Below, piece by piece: positions 9,134 through 17,231 of a DNA stretch of 64,000 bases (position 1 is the stretch's first letter; each line of letters starts with the position of its first letter). Where the stretch lies: contig CAVUJV010000023.1 of the NCBI GenBank assembly GCA_963741845.1, forward strand, positions 186,001 to 250,000, given 5' to 3'. Position numbers and translations under genes: made by a program. The DNA is from Roseiarcus sp963741845. GTDB taxonomy: Bacteria > Pseudomonadota > Alphaproteobacteria > Rhizobiales > Beijerinckiaceae. The notes under the pieces were generated by a model that did not search any database, was not told the origin of the DNA, and worked only from the letters and a program-made list of their open reading frames with translations.

Positions 9134-10161
9134 ACGAGGCGCGCGCCGCGCCTGCGTCGCTTCCCTTCGCGCGGTCGCGATATTGTCGAGAAACTGCCGC
9201 GCGCTCTCGGCCCAGGTGAACTCGGCGGCGCGCCGCACGGCGGCTTCCCGGGGAATGGCCAGCGCCTTGAGGCAGGCGGAGCGAAGATCCTCGCCCAGCA
9301 CGCCCGAGTTCCGGACCGACCACGTCGATCGGACCCGGGACCGGAAAGGCCGCGACCGGCAGCCCGCACGCCATCGCCTCCAGGAGGACGATCCCGAATG
9401 TGTCGGTGCGCGACGGGAAGACGAAGACATCGGCCGCCGCGTAGATTCCGGCCAGCGCTTCGCCTTTCTTGACGCCGAGGAAATGGACCCCGGGAAAGCC
9501 GCGCTCCAAAGCGGCGCGCGCCGGGCCGTCGCCGACGATCACCTTCGAGCCCGGCAAATCCAGCCGCAGGAACGCCTCGAGGTTCTTCTCCACCGCCACC
9601 CGTCCGACGCACAGAAAGATCGGACGAGGCAGGTCGAGGGCGTCCCTCCCGCGCGGGCGGAAAAGATTGTGATCGACGCCGCGCGTCCAGAGCCGGACGC
9701 GAGGAAAGCCGCGTCGCTCGAGGGCGTTCACGATGGTCGGAGTCGGGGCCATCACCGCCGCGGACGGACGATGGAAAAAGCGCAGTCCGGCGTAGGTCAG
9801 GCTCGCCGGCAGGCGGGTTCGCGTCCAGACATATTCGGGGAAGCGCGTGTGGTAGCTCGTCGTGAATGACCGTCCGGTCTTCAGGCAATGGCGGCGCGTG
9901 AGCCAGCCGATTGGCCCCTCGGTGGCGATATGGACATGGTCCGGCGCAAGGTCTTCGATGCGCTCGACGGATCTCGGCGGGCCGCGCGAGGGCGAGGCGG
10001 ATATCGGGATAGGTCGGCATCGGCGCCGTCCACATTCCCTGCGGGGTGAGAAAGTCGAAGCTCGCGCCGAACGCGGCCGCGGCTCTGGTCATCTGCTCCA
10101 GCGTCGAGACGACGCCATTGACCTGAGGCCGCCAGGCGTCGGTCGCGATCAGGATGCGCAT
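9098..10161 (-). CDS. family 4 glycosyltransferase (two frameshifts)
   Basis: A GT-B fold glycosyltransferase. The start MRILIATDAWRPQVNGVV is followed by TLEQMTRAA and SFDFLTPQG. After one inserted base near 9985 the frame continues RIEDLAPDHVHIATEG and SYHTRFPEYVW. Then come PIFLCVGRVAVEKNLEAFL, KVIVGDGPAR, and the nucleotide-sugar motif FPSRTDTFGIVLLEAMACG. A second inserted base near 9305 is followed by VLGEDLRSACLKAL and a stop at 9098. Corrected length is about 353 residues. The ATG overlaps the TGA of the upstream phosphatase gene (ATGA), so the two are translationally coupled. Its product is probably a membrane glycolipid, but donor and acceptor are unknown. Confidence 0.8.
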
Positions 10162-10988
10162 CACGCCGCTTCCGCTTGCGCCTCGTCGGGCTTCTCCTCG
10201 ACCGGCGCCTCGACCTCGACCGGGGCCGGGATCTTCAGGGTCCGGGGCCAGCGAAGCACTTCCATCCGGCCGTCCCAATGCTCGACCACCAGCGAACAGG
10301 ATTCGACGAAGTCTCCGGTGTTCACATAGGTCACGCCGTCGATGTCGCGGATCACGGGATGGTGGATATGTCCGCAGATGACGCCGTCGACCCCGCGGCG
10401 GCGGGCCTCCGTCGCCAGCTCCTTCTCGAAGGAGCCGATGAAATTTACGGCGTTCTTGACCTTGAGCTTGGCCCAGGCCGAGAAAGACCAATAAGGCAGG
10501 CCGAGCGCGCGACGGGCGGCGTTGAAGTGGGTGTTGATGAAAAGCGCGGTCGTATAGGCCCAGTCGCCGAAATAGGCGAGCCACTTGGAATGGCGCACCA
10601 CGACGTCGAATTCGTCGCCGTGAATGATAAGATAGCGTTTGCCGTCCGCGCCGATATGAACCGCGTTGCGCCGGATTTCCATGCCGCCGAAAGACAGGCC
10701 GAAGAACTGGCGGGCGAATTCATCGTGGTTGCCGGGGACGAACACCATGCGCGCGCCACGCCGGACCTTGCGCAGGAGCTTCTGGACCACATCGTTATGC
10801 GCCTGCGGCCAGTACCATCCGCCGCGCAACCGCCAGCCGTCGATGATGTCGCCGACAAGATAGATCGTGTCGGCCTCCACATGACGGAGCATGTCGAGGA
10901 TCAGATAGGCCTGACAGCCGCGTGTCCCCAGATGGAGGTCTGAGAGGAACAGCGTCCTGTAGCGATGCGTCCCGCGGATGTCGGACAA
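10161..10988 (-). CDS. UDP-2,3-diacylglucosamine diphosphatase (LpxH-like) family metallophosphoesterase
   Basis: A 275-residue calcineurin-like phosphoesterase. The metal-binding blocks are FLSDLHLGTRG, LVGDIIDGW, VFVPGNHDEF, IIHGDEFD and ICGHIHHP, all present in order. The family includes LpxH, which cleaves UDP-2,3-diacylglucosamine in lipid A synthesis. This longer form with an acidic, proline-rich tail (about 30 residues) occurs in alphaproteobacteria, often next to a glycosyltransferase as here. A role in lipid A or another envelope lipid is likely; the exact substrate is inferred. Confidence 0.85.
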   Translation of the reverse strand: MSDIRGTHRYRTLFLSDLHLGTRGCQAYLILDMLRHVEADTIYLVGDIIDGWRLRGGWYWPQAHNDVVQKLLRKVRRGARMVFVPGNHDEFARQFFGLSFGGMEIRRNAVHIGADGKRYLIIHGDEFDVVVRHSKWLAYFGDWAYTTALFINTHFNAARRALGLPYWSFSAWAKLKVKNAVNFIGSFEKELATEARRRGVDGVICGHIHHPVIRDIDGVTYVNTGDFVESCSLVVEHWDGRMEVLRWPRTLKIPAPVEVEAPVEEKPDEAQAEAA

Positions 10989-11120
10989 ACCCCGCCTCTC
11001 GCCTGAAATCCGTTCGATGGGACGTCTTAGCGCAGATTCTCGTGTCGGCTCTGTGACGCGAGGCGCCCCGATTCGTTATAGGTCGCCCGATATGGCCTGT
11101 CGAGAAGGGGTATTCCGACA

Positions 11121-11900
11121 ATGGATCTGGGTATTGCGGGACGGAAAGCGATCGTATGCGCATCGAGCAAGGGGCTTGGGAGAGCCTGCGCCTCGGCCCT
11201 TGCGGAAGCCGGATGCGAACTTGTCGTCAACGGCCGGAACGCCGACGAACTTCGGCGGACTGCCGACGAGATCCGGGAGGCAACCGGCGCGGCGGTCATC
11301 GAGATTCCGGGCGATCTGAACGAGCCCGCGACCCGCTCCGCGCTGATCGCCGCGTCGCCGGATGCGGACATCCTGGTCAACAACAACGGCGGGCCGCCAT
11401 TCCGCGCCTTTGAGGCGATCACCCGCGAGGACATTCTGAACGGCGTGGAATCCAACATGCTGACGCCGATCGCGCTCGTTCAGGCGCTGCTTCCCGGCAT
11501 GGTCGCCCGCAAATTCGGCCGGATCGTCAATATCACATCGGGTTCGGTGCGGACCCCGATCGCCGGGCTCGACGTCTCCTCGGGAGCGCGGGCGGGCCTC
11601 ACCGCCTTCCTCGCGGCGGCGGCGCGGGAACACGTGAAGGATAATGTGACGATCAATTCGATCCTGCCCGGATCCTTCAATACGGACCGCATCCGCTCCT
11701 CGCTTGCGCGAACCGCGGCGCAGCGCGGGATCCCGGTCGAGGCGGCGCGCAAGGAAGCGGAGGCCCGCAATCCGGCGGGACGCTTTGGCGAGCCGCACGA
11801 ATTCGGCGCGCTCTGTGCGTTTCTCGCAAGCGCTCACGCGGGCTTCGTCACGGGCCAGAACATCCTGATCGACGGCGGGGCGTTCCGCTCCACATTCTGA
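11121..11900 (+). CDS. short-chain dehydrogenase/reductase lacking the usual Tyr-Lys pair
   Basis: A 259-residue Rossmann-fold SDR. The cofactor loop is CASSKGLGRACA, NNNGGPP stands in for the NNAG motif, and ITSGSV holds the catalytic-serine strand. Where most SDRs have Y-x-x-x-K, this protein reads LDVSSGARAGLTAF, so the Tyr and Lys are replaced. A similar S-x-G-A-R-x-G-L-T variant is known in a subgroup annotated as 3-oxoacyl-ACP reductase-like. The end is normal (ILIDGGAFRSTF). It may be a diverged reductase or non-catalytic protein. It is transcribed towards pqqA, which lies 154 bp downstream. Confidence 0.85.
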   Translation: MDLGIAGRKAIVCASSKGLGRACASALAEAGCELVVNGRNADELRRTADEIREATGAAVIEIPGDLNEPATRSALIAASPDADILVNNNGGPPFRAFEAITREDILNGVESNMLTPIALVQALLPGMVARKFGRIVNITSGSVRTPIAGLDVSSGARAGLTAFLAAAAREHVKDNVTINSILPGSFNTDRIRSSLARTAAQRGIPVEAARKEAEARNPAGRFGEPHEFGALCAFLASAHAGFVTGQNILIDGGAFRSTF

Positions 11901-11961
11901 AGCCGCGCGGCGGAGGCGCCGAACTTTCCGTTCGGAACGGGCGGGCGGATTCAGAATTCAG

Positions 11962-11991
11962 TTGACCGCCGTTTGCGCGCCGTCCTACGCA
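11962..11991 (+). promoter_or_regulatory. possible promoter for pqqA
   Basis: TTGACC (11962-11967) and TACGCA (11986-11991) are 18 bp apart, ending 63 bp before the pqqA ATG. The -10 match is weak. A small inverted repeat (cccaa-ac-ttggg, 12006-12017) lies between it and the gene. Confidence 0.3.
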
Positions 11992-12054
11992 AATCCCATC
12001 GCCACCCCAAACTTGGGAAGGCGAAATAAGGAAACCCAAGGAAGGAGCCCGATC

Positions 12055-12132
12055 ATGGCGTGGTCGACCCCGGAAGTTCGCGAAGTCTGCGTAGGCATGG
12101 AAGTCACGGCCTACGTCTCCGCTTCGATGTAA
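12055..12132 (+). CDS. pqqA: PqqA, precursor peptide of pyrroloquinoline quinone
   Basis: A 25-residue peptide, too short for usual ORF calling. It starts MAWSTPEVREVC and contains GMEVTAY, the diagnostic core in which Glu16 and Tyr20, three residues apart, are cross-linked by the radical-SAM enzyme PqqE to form PQQ. An AAGGAAGGAG ribosome site lies just before the ATG, and a strong terminator starts 8 bp after the stop. The length fits PqqA (about 22-29 residues). No pqqB, C, D or E is present in the window, so the maturation genes must be elsewhere. A PQQ-type dehydrogenase gene lies 2.2 kb away. Confidence 0.93.
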   Translation: MAWSTPEVREVCVGMEVTAYVSASM

Positions 12133-12139
12133 AAAAGAA

Positions 12140-12173
12140 CGCCGCCTGGCCTGAGGCCGGGCGGCGTTTTTCT
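12140..12173 (+). terminator. rho-independent terminator after pqqA, probably bidirectional
   Basis: A 12-bp stem (12140-12151 with 12155-12166, one G-T type mismatch) has a 3-nt loop and is followed by TTTTTCTTT. On the other strand the same stem is followed by a T-rich run (the AAAAAAGAA at 12131-12139), so it can also stop transcripts arriving from lctP. Confidence 0.9.
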
Positions 12174-12190
12174 TTCTGTTGCTTTGATTT

Positions 12191-12224
12191 CAAGAACGCG
12201 GCGCCTCAGTGCGCCGCGTTCTTG
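12191..12224. terminator. perfect 14-bp hairpin between pqqA and lctP
   Basis: Arms 12191-12204 and 12211-12224 are exactly complementary around a 6-nt loop, 15 bp after the lctP stop on the minus strand. There is no T-run after it on either strand, so it may be an RNA 3'-end stabiliser or the first part of a double terminator with the pqqA hairpin. Confidence 0.6.
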
Positions 12225-12238
12225 CGTTTGGGACTACC

Positions 12239-13852
12239 CTACCTGATGGGAGGGATCATACCCGGGAAGACGAACTGCTGCAGCGCGATCAGGACGCCGA
12301 GGATCAGCGTCATGATCACGCTGTGCCAGAAGGTGCGCGCGAACACGTAGCCTTCGTGTCCTCTGAGGTCGGTGACCGCGCAGCCGGTCGCGATGTTCTG
12401 CGGCGAGATCATCTTGCCCATCACGCCGCCCGAGGAATTGGCCGCCGCGAACAACACCGGATCGAGCCCGAGCTGTTTGGCCGCCACGACCTGCAGGTTT
12501 CCGAACAGCGCGTTGCCGGACGTGTCGCTGCCCGACAGGAACACCGCGATCCATCCGAGGAAGGGCGAGATGAACACGAAGGCGTGCCCGACCGAAGAGG
12601 CGCCGAGTCCGAGCGTATAGGCCATGCCGGAATAATTCATGAGATAGGCGAGGCCGACGATCAGGCACACCGTGATGATGGCGATCCAGGACTGCCGGAA
12701 CGTGCGTCCGATGCAGGCGAAGAAGTTGCCCACGCTCATCTTGACCACGAGCGCTGTGATGATCGCTGCGACCAGGATGGCGGTGCCCGTGGACAGCGGC
12801 TGGAACGCCCAGATCGCGGCGTAGGGCTTGTCGTTGTAGAGGGTGATCGAGATCGCCTTGTCGAGTCCAGGCCACGGGATGGCGATCTGGCCGATCGCGA
12901 AGATCTTGAACGACGTCCAGATGATGACCACGGCGGTCACGATCAGCCAGGGCAGCCAGCCCTGCCAGGGCGAAAGATGCGAGCCGTGTTCCGCGCGCTC
13001 GAGGACGTCCTCGCGGATCGCGAATTCCGGATCGGGGGCCGGCTTCCAGGCCCGGAGGAAGAGCAGCGTGACGATGAGCGAGCCGAGCGAGGAGAGCACA
13101 TCGGTCAGCGCATAGTCGATAAAGTTCGAAGTGATGAACTGGAAGATCGCAAAGGAGCCGCCCGCCGCCAGAAGAACCGGCCAGAGCGCCTTGAGCGAAC
13201 GGACGCCGCCGTAGAGGCCGATCACGTAGAAAGGCAGGAGCAGGGCGATGAACGGCAACTGGCGTCCGATCATCGCGCCGAGAACATTGGGCGGCAGCGA
13301 GGTCACGGCGCCGAGCACGGTGACCGGCACGCCGAGCGCGCCGAATGCGACGGGCGCGGTGTTGAAGATGAGCACGAGCACAAGCGCCTCGAGGGCAGGA
13401 AAGCCGACGAGAATCAGAAGCGACGCGGTGATCGCGACCGGCGTGCCGAAGCCGGAGATCCCTTCGAGCAGCGCGCCGAAGCAGAAGCCGATGACCACGA
13501 GGACCACACGCCGGTCATTCGGCAGATGTTGCAGCACCCATTCGCGGAAGGCGTCGAACCGCTTCGATTCAACGGCGACATTGTAGAGAAGGAGCGCATT
13601 GAACACGATCCACATGACCGGCCAGAGCGCGAAAACGACTCCGTTGGCTACCGAGTTTACCGCCAGATGCGTCGGGAGCCCCCATACGGCGACCGCCAGC
13701 AGAAAGGCGACGATCAGTCCCGCCAGCGACGCCTGCCACGCGGGCCGGCGCGCCACGCCGAGCAAGATGAGAACCGCGACAACCGGCAATGCCGCTACAA
13801 TGAACGACAACAGCAGGCTGTCGGCGACCGGCGTGAGCAACTGGCGAAACAT
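12239..13852 (-). CDS. lctP: L-lactate permease
   Basis: A 537-residue polytopic membrane protein (about 13 hydrophobic segments) of the LctP/LldP family, which imports lactate and glycolate with protons. Diagnostic stretches are GALLEGISGFGTPVAIT near residue 125, IFNTAPVAFGALGVPV, and SGSDTSGNALFGNLQ near residue 440, followed by NSSGGVMGKMISPQN. It lies 83 bp after the cytochrome c gene on the same strand, which suggests cotranscription. Lactate oxidation in this organism may involve the lactate-monooxygenase-like gene at the window start; no lldD or lutABC is present here. Confidence 0.92.
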   Translation of the reverse strand: MFRQLLTPVADSLLLSFIVAALPVVAVLILLGVARRPAWQASLAGLIVAFLLAVAVWGLPTHLAVNSVANGVVFALWPVMWIVFNALLLYNVAVESKRFDAFREWVLQHLPNDRRVVLVVIGFCFGALLEGISGFGTPVAITASLLILVGFPALEALVLVLIFNTAPVAFGALGVPVTVLGAVTSLPPNVLGAMIGRQLPFIALLLPFYVIGLYGGVRSLKALWPVLLAAGGSFAIFQFITSNFIDYALTDVLSSLGSLIVTLLFLRAWKPAPDPEFAIREDVLERAEHGSHLSPWQGWLPWLIVTAVVIIWTSFKIFAIGQIAIPWPGLDKAISITLYNDKPYAAIWAFQPLSTGTAILVAAIITALVVKMSVGNFFACIGRTFRQSWIAIITVCLIVGLAYLMNYSGMAYTLGLGASSVGHAFVFISPFLGWIAVFLSGSDTSGNALFGNLQVVAAKQLGLDPVLFAAANSSGGVMGKMISPQNIATGCAVTDLRGHEGYVFARTFWHSVIMTLILGVLIALQQFVFPGMIPPIR

Positions 13853-13935
13853 CTATCCCTCCCATTTGTACCTGAACATGGGCCCTGCCTTGCCCCGCGG
13901 GACCCAAACCCGCCATCGTCTTCTACGCTGCTTTT

Positions 13936-14295
13936 TCACTCGCCGGGAGGCTTGCCCACGGTGATCGGGATCGCAGAATAATAGGCGGCGAGATTCTCGA
14001 TGTCCGCATCCGTCAAATCTTTGATGACGATGGACATCATTTCGTTCACGCGCGCGCCGGACCGGAAGGCGTTGAGCTGTGCGATCAGGTAGCCCTCGCT
14101 CTGTCCGGCGAGATTCGGCGCTTCCGCGATCTTCGACAAACCATCGAGCCCATGACAGGTCGCGCAGACATCAGCCTTGGCGCGGCCCGCCTTCACATCG
14201 CCCGCCACCGCCGGCCCCAGCGCGAGAAACGACGCCAGGCCCATCGAGATTGCGACTGCCGCCTTGAGATCCGCCCTCAGGCGATGAAAGCGCAT
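13936..14295 (-). CDS. small periplasmic class I cytochrome c
   Basis: A 119-residue monohaem cytochrome with a Sec signal (hydrophobic core AVAISMGLASFLALG, cleavage near AVAGD). The haem site CATCH is followed by GLDGLSKIAEAPNLAGQ, and the axial methionine is in EMMSIVI. The ATG at 14295 was chosen: a longer reading frame would run through the upstream terminator, and GAAGGG precedes this ATG. It follows the PQQ-type sugar dehydrogenase and most likely takes its electrons in the periplasm. This partnership is inferred from gene order. Confidence 0.85.
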   Translation of the reverse strand: MRFHRLRADLKAAVAISMGLASFLALGPAVAGDVKAGRAKADVCATCHGLDGLSKIAEAPNLAGQSEGYLIAQLNAFRSGARVNEMMSIVIKDLTDADIENLAAYYSAIPITVGKPPGE

Positions 14296-14323
14296 GCGTG
14301 GCCCTTCGACTCGAATTTGCGGG

Positions 14324-14361
14324 AAAAAACGGGCGGCTCCCGCTCCCACGGAAAGCCGCCC
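14324..14361 (-). terminator. rho-independent terminator after the sugar dehydrogenase
   Basis: On the minus strand an 8-bp GC stem (14354-14361 with 14331-14338) is followed by six T (14329-14324), about 20 bp past the dehydrogenase stop. It would reduce, but not necessarily abolish, read-through into the cytochrome c gene. Confidence 0.75.
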
Positions 14362-14380
14362 GGCGTTCTTCTTTCAGGGA

Positions 14381-15643
14381 TTACTTGCCATCATACCAGA
14401 TGCGATAGATGGCGCCGTCAAGGTCATCGGAGACGAGCAGGGAGCCGTCCCAATATTGCTGGACGTCGACGGGACGGCCGAGATAGTGGCCGTTGTCGTT
14501 CCAGCCTTCCGCGAAGGGGATCGACGGCCCGGCGACATGACCGTCATCCTTGAGGAAGGTCACCATCAGGCGCGCTCCGACCGGCACGGTGCGATTCCAC
14601 GACCCATGCTGCGTCGAGAAGATCGCGCCCTTGTACTTCGAGGGGAACATGTCGCCGGTGTAGAAGCTGAGGCCGAGGTCGGCCGCGTGCGCGGCCTGCT
14701 CGACTTCAGGGAACACGACGTCAGCCGGAGGCGTCTCGTCGGCAAACTCCTTGGTGCGGACATGGCCGCCGCCGTACCAGGGGAAGCCGAACTCTTCGCC
14801 AGCCTTGTCGATGCGGTTCATTTCGCCCGGCGGCTGATCGTCGCCCATGCCGTCGACCTGGTTGTCGTTGCTCCAGAGCGACTTGTCGGCCGGATTGAAG
14901 TCCATGCCGACCGGATTGCGCAGACCCGTGGCGTAGACCTCGCGGTTCTTGCCGTCCTGGTCCATGCGGATGATGCCGCCCATGCCGATCTTCCGGTAGA
15001 GGTCGGCCTTTTCCTTCGACGGCACGTTATAGGGCTGGCCGAGCTGGATATAGAGCTTGCCGTCCGGTCCGACGCGGCACTCGCGCGCCGTGTGGTTGAA
15101 GCTCTCCTCCGACTTCGGAATGAGCTGGCCTTCGGGAACGATCTCTCCGACGGCGACGTCCGGGCTCTCGTAGAAGAACTCGGCCGCCGGATATTGCAGC
15201 ACGCGGTTTTGCTCGACCACGTAAAGGAAGCCATCCTTCGAGAAGCACGGACCGTTCGGCAGTCGCTTCGTCAGCGTCGGGGCGAATTCCTTCACCTCGA
15301 TCCCGCCCTCGGCGCCGGTGCGCGACCGGTCGGTCACCGCATAGATCTTGGTCTTGCGCGTGCCGACGAAGGTCACAACGCCCTGCGGGCCGACCGCCAT
15401 GTGGCGCGCGTCGGGCACGAGCGCATAGAGGTCGATGTGGAAGCCCGGCGGCAGCTTGATCTTTTCCTTCAGGATTTTCCTGATCGCGTCGGCCTTCGGC
15501 CCGTCCTGCGGAATCGTCGGCCAATCGACCGGCGCGGTCATATGCATGCCTTCCAGCGTCTGTAGCGTGTCGTCAGCGCGCGCGGCGCTTGCGCCCACAA
15601 TCAGGGCTGTCAATGCGACAGCCGAAGCCCATCCAGTTTTCAT
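14381..15643 (-). CDS. PQQ-dependent sugar (L-sorbosone-like) dehydrogenase
   Basis: A 420-residue secreted beta-propeller of the glucose/sorbosone dehydrogenase family. The signal peptide is MKTGWASAVALTALIVGASA with cleavage near ARA. Family features are LPPGFHIDLYA, MAVGPQGVVTFVGTR, LPNGPCFSKDGFLYV, RECRVGPDGKLYIQLGQP, ATGLRNPVGMDFNP and STQHGSWNR, with the PQQ-pocket type arginine and histidines expected. It should oxidise a sugar or sugar aldehyde in the periplasm, passing electrons to a cytochrome c. The ATG at 15643 has a GAGGAG ribosome site; the longer frame upstream lacks a signal at its start. Its cofactor precursor gene, pqqA, lies at the other end of this block. Confidence 0.88.
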   Translation of the reverse strand: MKTGWASAVALTALIVGASAARADDTLQTLEGMHMTAPVDWPTIPQDGPKADAIRKILKEKIKLPPGFHIDLYALVPDARHMAVGPQGVVTFVGTRKTKIYAVTDRSRTGAEGGIEVKEFAPTLTKRLPNGPCFSKDGFLYVVEQNRVLQYPAAEFFYESPDVAVGEIVPEGQLIPKSEESFNHTARECRVGPDGKLYIQLGQPYNVPSKEKADLYRKIGMGGIIRMDQDGKNREVYATGLRNPVGMDFNPADKSLWSNDNQVDGMGDDQPPGEMNRIDKAGEEFGFPWYGGGHVRTKEFADETPPADVVFPEVEQAAHAADLGLSFYTGDMFPSKYKGAIFSTQHGSWNRTVPVGARLMVTFLKDDGHVAGPSIPFAEGWNDNGHYLGRPVDVQQYWDGSLLVSDDLDGAIYRIWYDGK

Positions 15644-16067
15644 GGCGCGTTTACTCCTCGGTTTCCTCCACGAGATTATCTCTCGGCGCGGACGAATGTT
15701 TCCACTCAGCCGCGGCTTGCGCCACCTGCCCAACCAGCCCGTGCGGATTTTGCCGTAGCCCGTTTGCGGTCGCTGCTGGAATGTTAGCGGCTTAAATGAT
15801 TTTTTTCCAGCCACCGGAACGAAAAAAAACAATCCGGCGATTGCCGCTCCTGCCGCGTCGCCGTCGGCCACAGCGATTGCCTTCCCGGGCGCGGCCCGCT
15901 CGGAGCGGGGATTGTCGTCGCCGGGGGCCTGGCGATGCTGTGGGGCGAGCGCCGGGCGCTAAAGGATAAGGATGCGGACGCAGACACGGAGCGCCTGACC
16001 AGAAATCGTTCGATATTCCGGACGGACTTTTCTATTGTCCCCGCCGTTCAGCGAGGATCTCCAGAAG
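15644..16067. other. divergent intergenic region
   Basis: This 424-bp region separates the sugar dehydrogenase from the XRE-cupin regulator. It contains a T-run and an A-run around 15798-15830 that are mutually inverted (gattttttt and aaaaaaaac), which could form a weak hairpin. I see no credible gene or known RNA. Confidence 0.5.
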
Positions 16068-16685
16068 ATGGGCGTCGAAGGCAAGGACAAGGCGAAGGTG
16101 CTGGAGGCGGGGGCCGCGTCGGTCGCGAATCAGCTCGGGCACGCGGTCCAGAACCTCAGGAAAAGCTATGGATTGTCGCTTTCCGACCTCTCCGGCCAGT
16201 CCGGCGTGGCGAAGTCGATCATTTCCCAGATCGAGCGGAACGAGACCAATCCGACGCTCACCACCATCTGGCGGCTCGCTCACGCGCTCGACGTCTCGAT
16301 CGAGTCGATGCTGCAGGGATCGGAGGACAGCCCTTTTATCGAACATCTCGGGAAGGGAACCACGCCGATCTTCGTTTCGGATGACGGACTGTGCCGGCTT
16401 GCGGTGATCGGCTGGCTCAGGACCGTCGACTGGTTGCAATGGTACGATTTTCAGGCCGATCCGGGCGGAACGCTGGAATCGGCCGCGCATGCGCGCGGAT
16501 CGGTCGAGTGTCTGTCCGTTCTGGAGGGCGAACTCGAGGTCGAGGTCGGCGGGGCCATCGAGAGGGCTGGCGCCGGCGAGACGCTGCGATACCGCTGCGA
16601 CCGGCCCCATTGCATCCGCAATCGCGCGACGACCCGCGCCCATGCCACCATGGTGTGCATCCTCAAAGCGGCGATGATGGACTGA
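16068..16685 (+). CDS. XRE-family transcriptional regulator with C-terminal cupin domain
   Basis: A 205-residue regulator. The N-terminal helix-turn-helix is LRKSYGLSLSDLSGQSGVAK then SIISQIERNETNPTL, close to the conserved HipB/SinR pattern. After a linker, a cupin barrel spans about residues 130-200 (RGSVECLSVLEGELEVEVGG, AGETLRYRCDRPHCIRN). This arrangement is typical of regulators that bind a small ligand in the cupin. It lies divergent from the PQQ-type dehydrogenase, so control of that gene is plausible but unproven. A TTG 33 bp upstream is an alternative start. Confidence 0.85.
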   Translation: MGVEGKDKAKVLEAGAASVANQLGHAVQNLRKSYGLSLSDLSGQSGVAKSIISQIERNETNPTLTTIWRLAHALDVSIESMLQGSEDSPFIEHLGKGTTPIFVSDDGLCRLAVIGWLRTVDWLQWYDFQADPGGTLESAAHARGSVECLSVLEGELEVEVGGAIERAGAGETLRYRCDRPHCIRNRATTRAHATMVCILKAAMMD

Positions 16686-17231
16686 GCCGGGCCGCCTTAA
16701 CCATTCGGAGCATTTCGCGCCGGACACCGGCGCTGTCCGCTTGCCTTCGCCGCGGCGAGCGCTCCGGATTCGCGCGGAGCCGATTCCGGCCCGGTTTGTC
16801 CCCCCTTCAATCCGCCGCGTTCCAGAACGGACGCATCCGGGCGCGGCGCGCGCAACCCTTCGGCAACCCTGTCTTGAGGGCCCGGCAATTCCTCGCTTGC
16901 GTTTGGGGTGGTCGATGGCGCGCGGTCCGGAGGCGGCGATTCGAGCCGTGATTTGTACGCGAGCTGGTCTCTTCGTCCCGCTCTGGGTCGTTTCGAGATA
17001 GGCGAAGTTGACGATCGGTTCAGGTTGATGCGGCGCCGGCGCCACGCTTCCCGAGATTCGACTCGCTTTTCTCTCGAATCGGAGTCCCGATCGGAGAGTC
17101 GCCAATTCGTACCGGTTTCGTTGTTGTCCTGATCGCTTCGGCTCAGCTCGGGACAGCGGGGGCGCGCCTCGACAGCATCGATCCTTCGCGATAACGGTTT
17201 TTTATAAACCCGAGCCTTTCTGGAGCGATCT
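16686..17231. other. intergenic region without recognised features
   Basis: This 546-bp region before the Mla operon has several overlapping GC-rich open frames in different directions, none with a ribosome site, signal or recognisable motif. A 7-bp inverted repeat (gattcga and tcgaatc) lies near 17055-17080. A TATAAA at about 17203 may be part of the mla promoter. Confidence 0.4.

Noticed and set aside
12209..13981. 590-codon plus-strand frame across lctP
   Set aside because: Antisense shadow of a well-conserved permease, with charged low-complexity composition.
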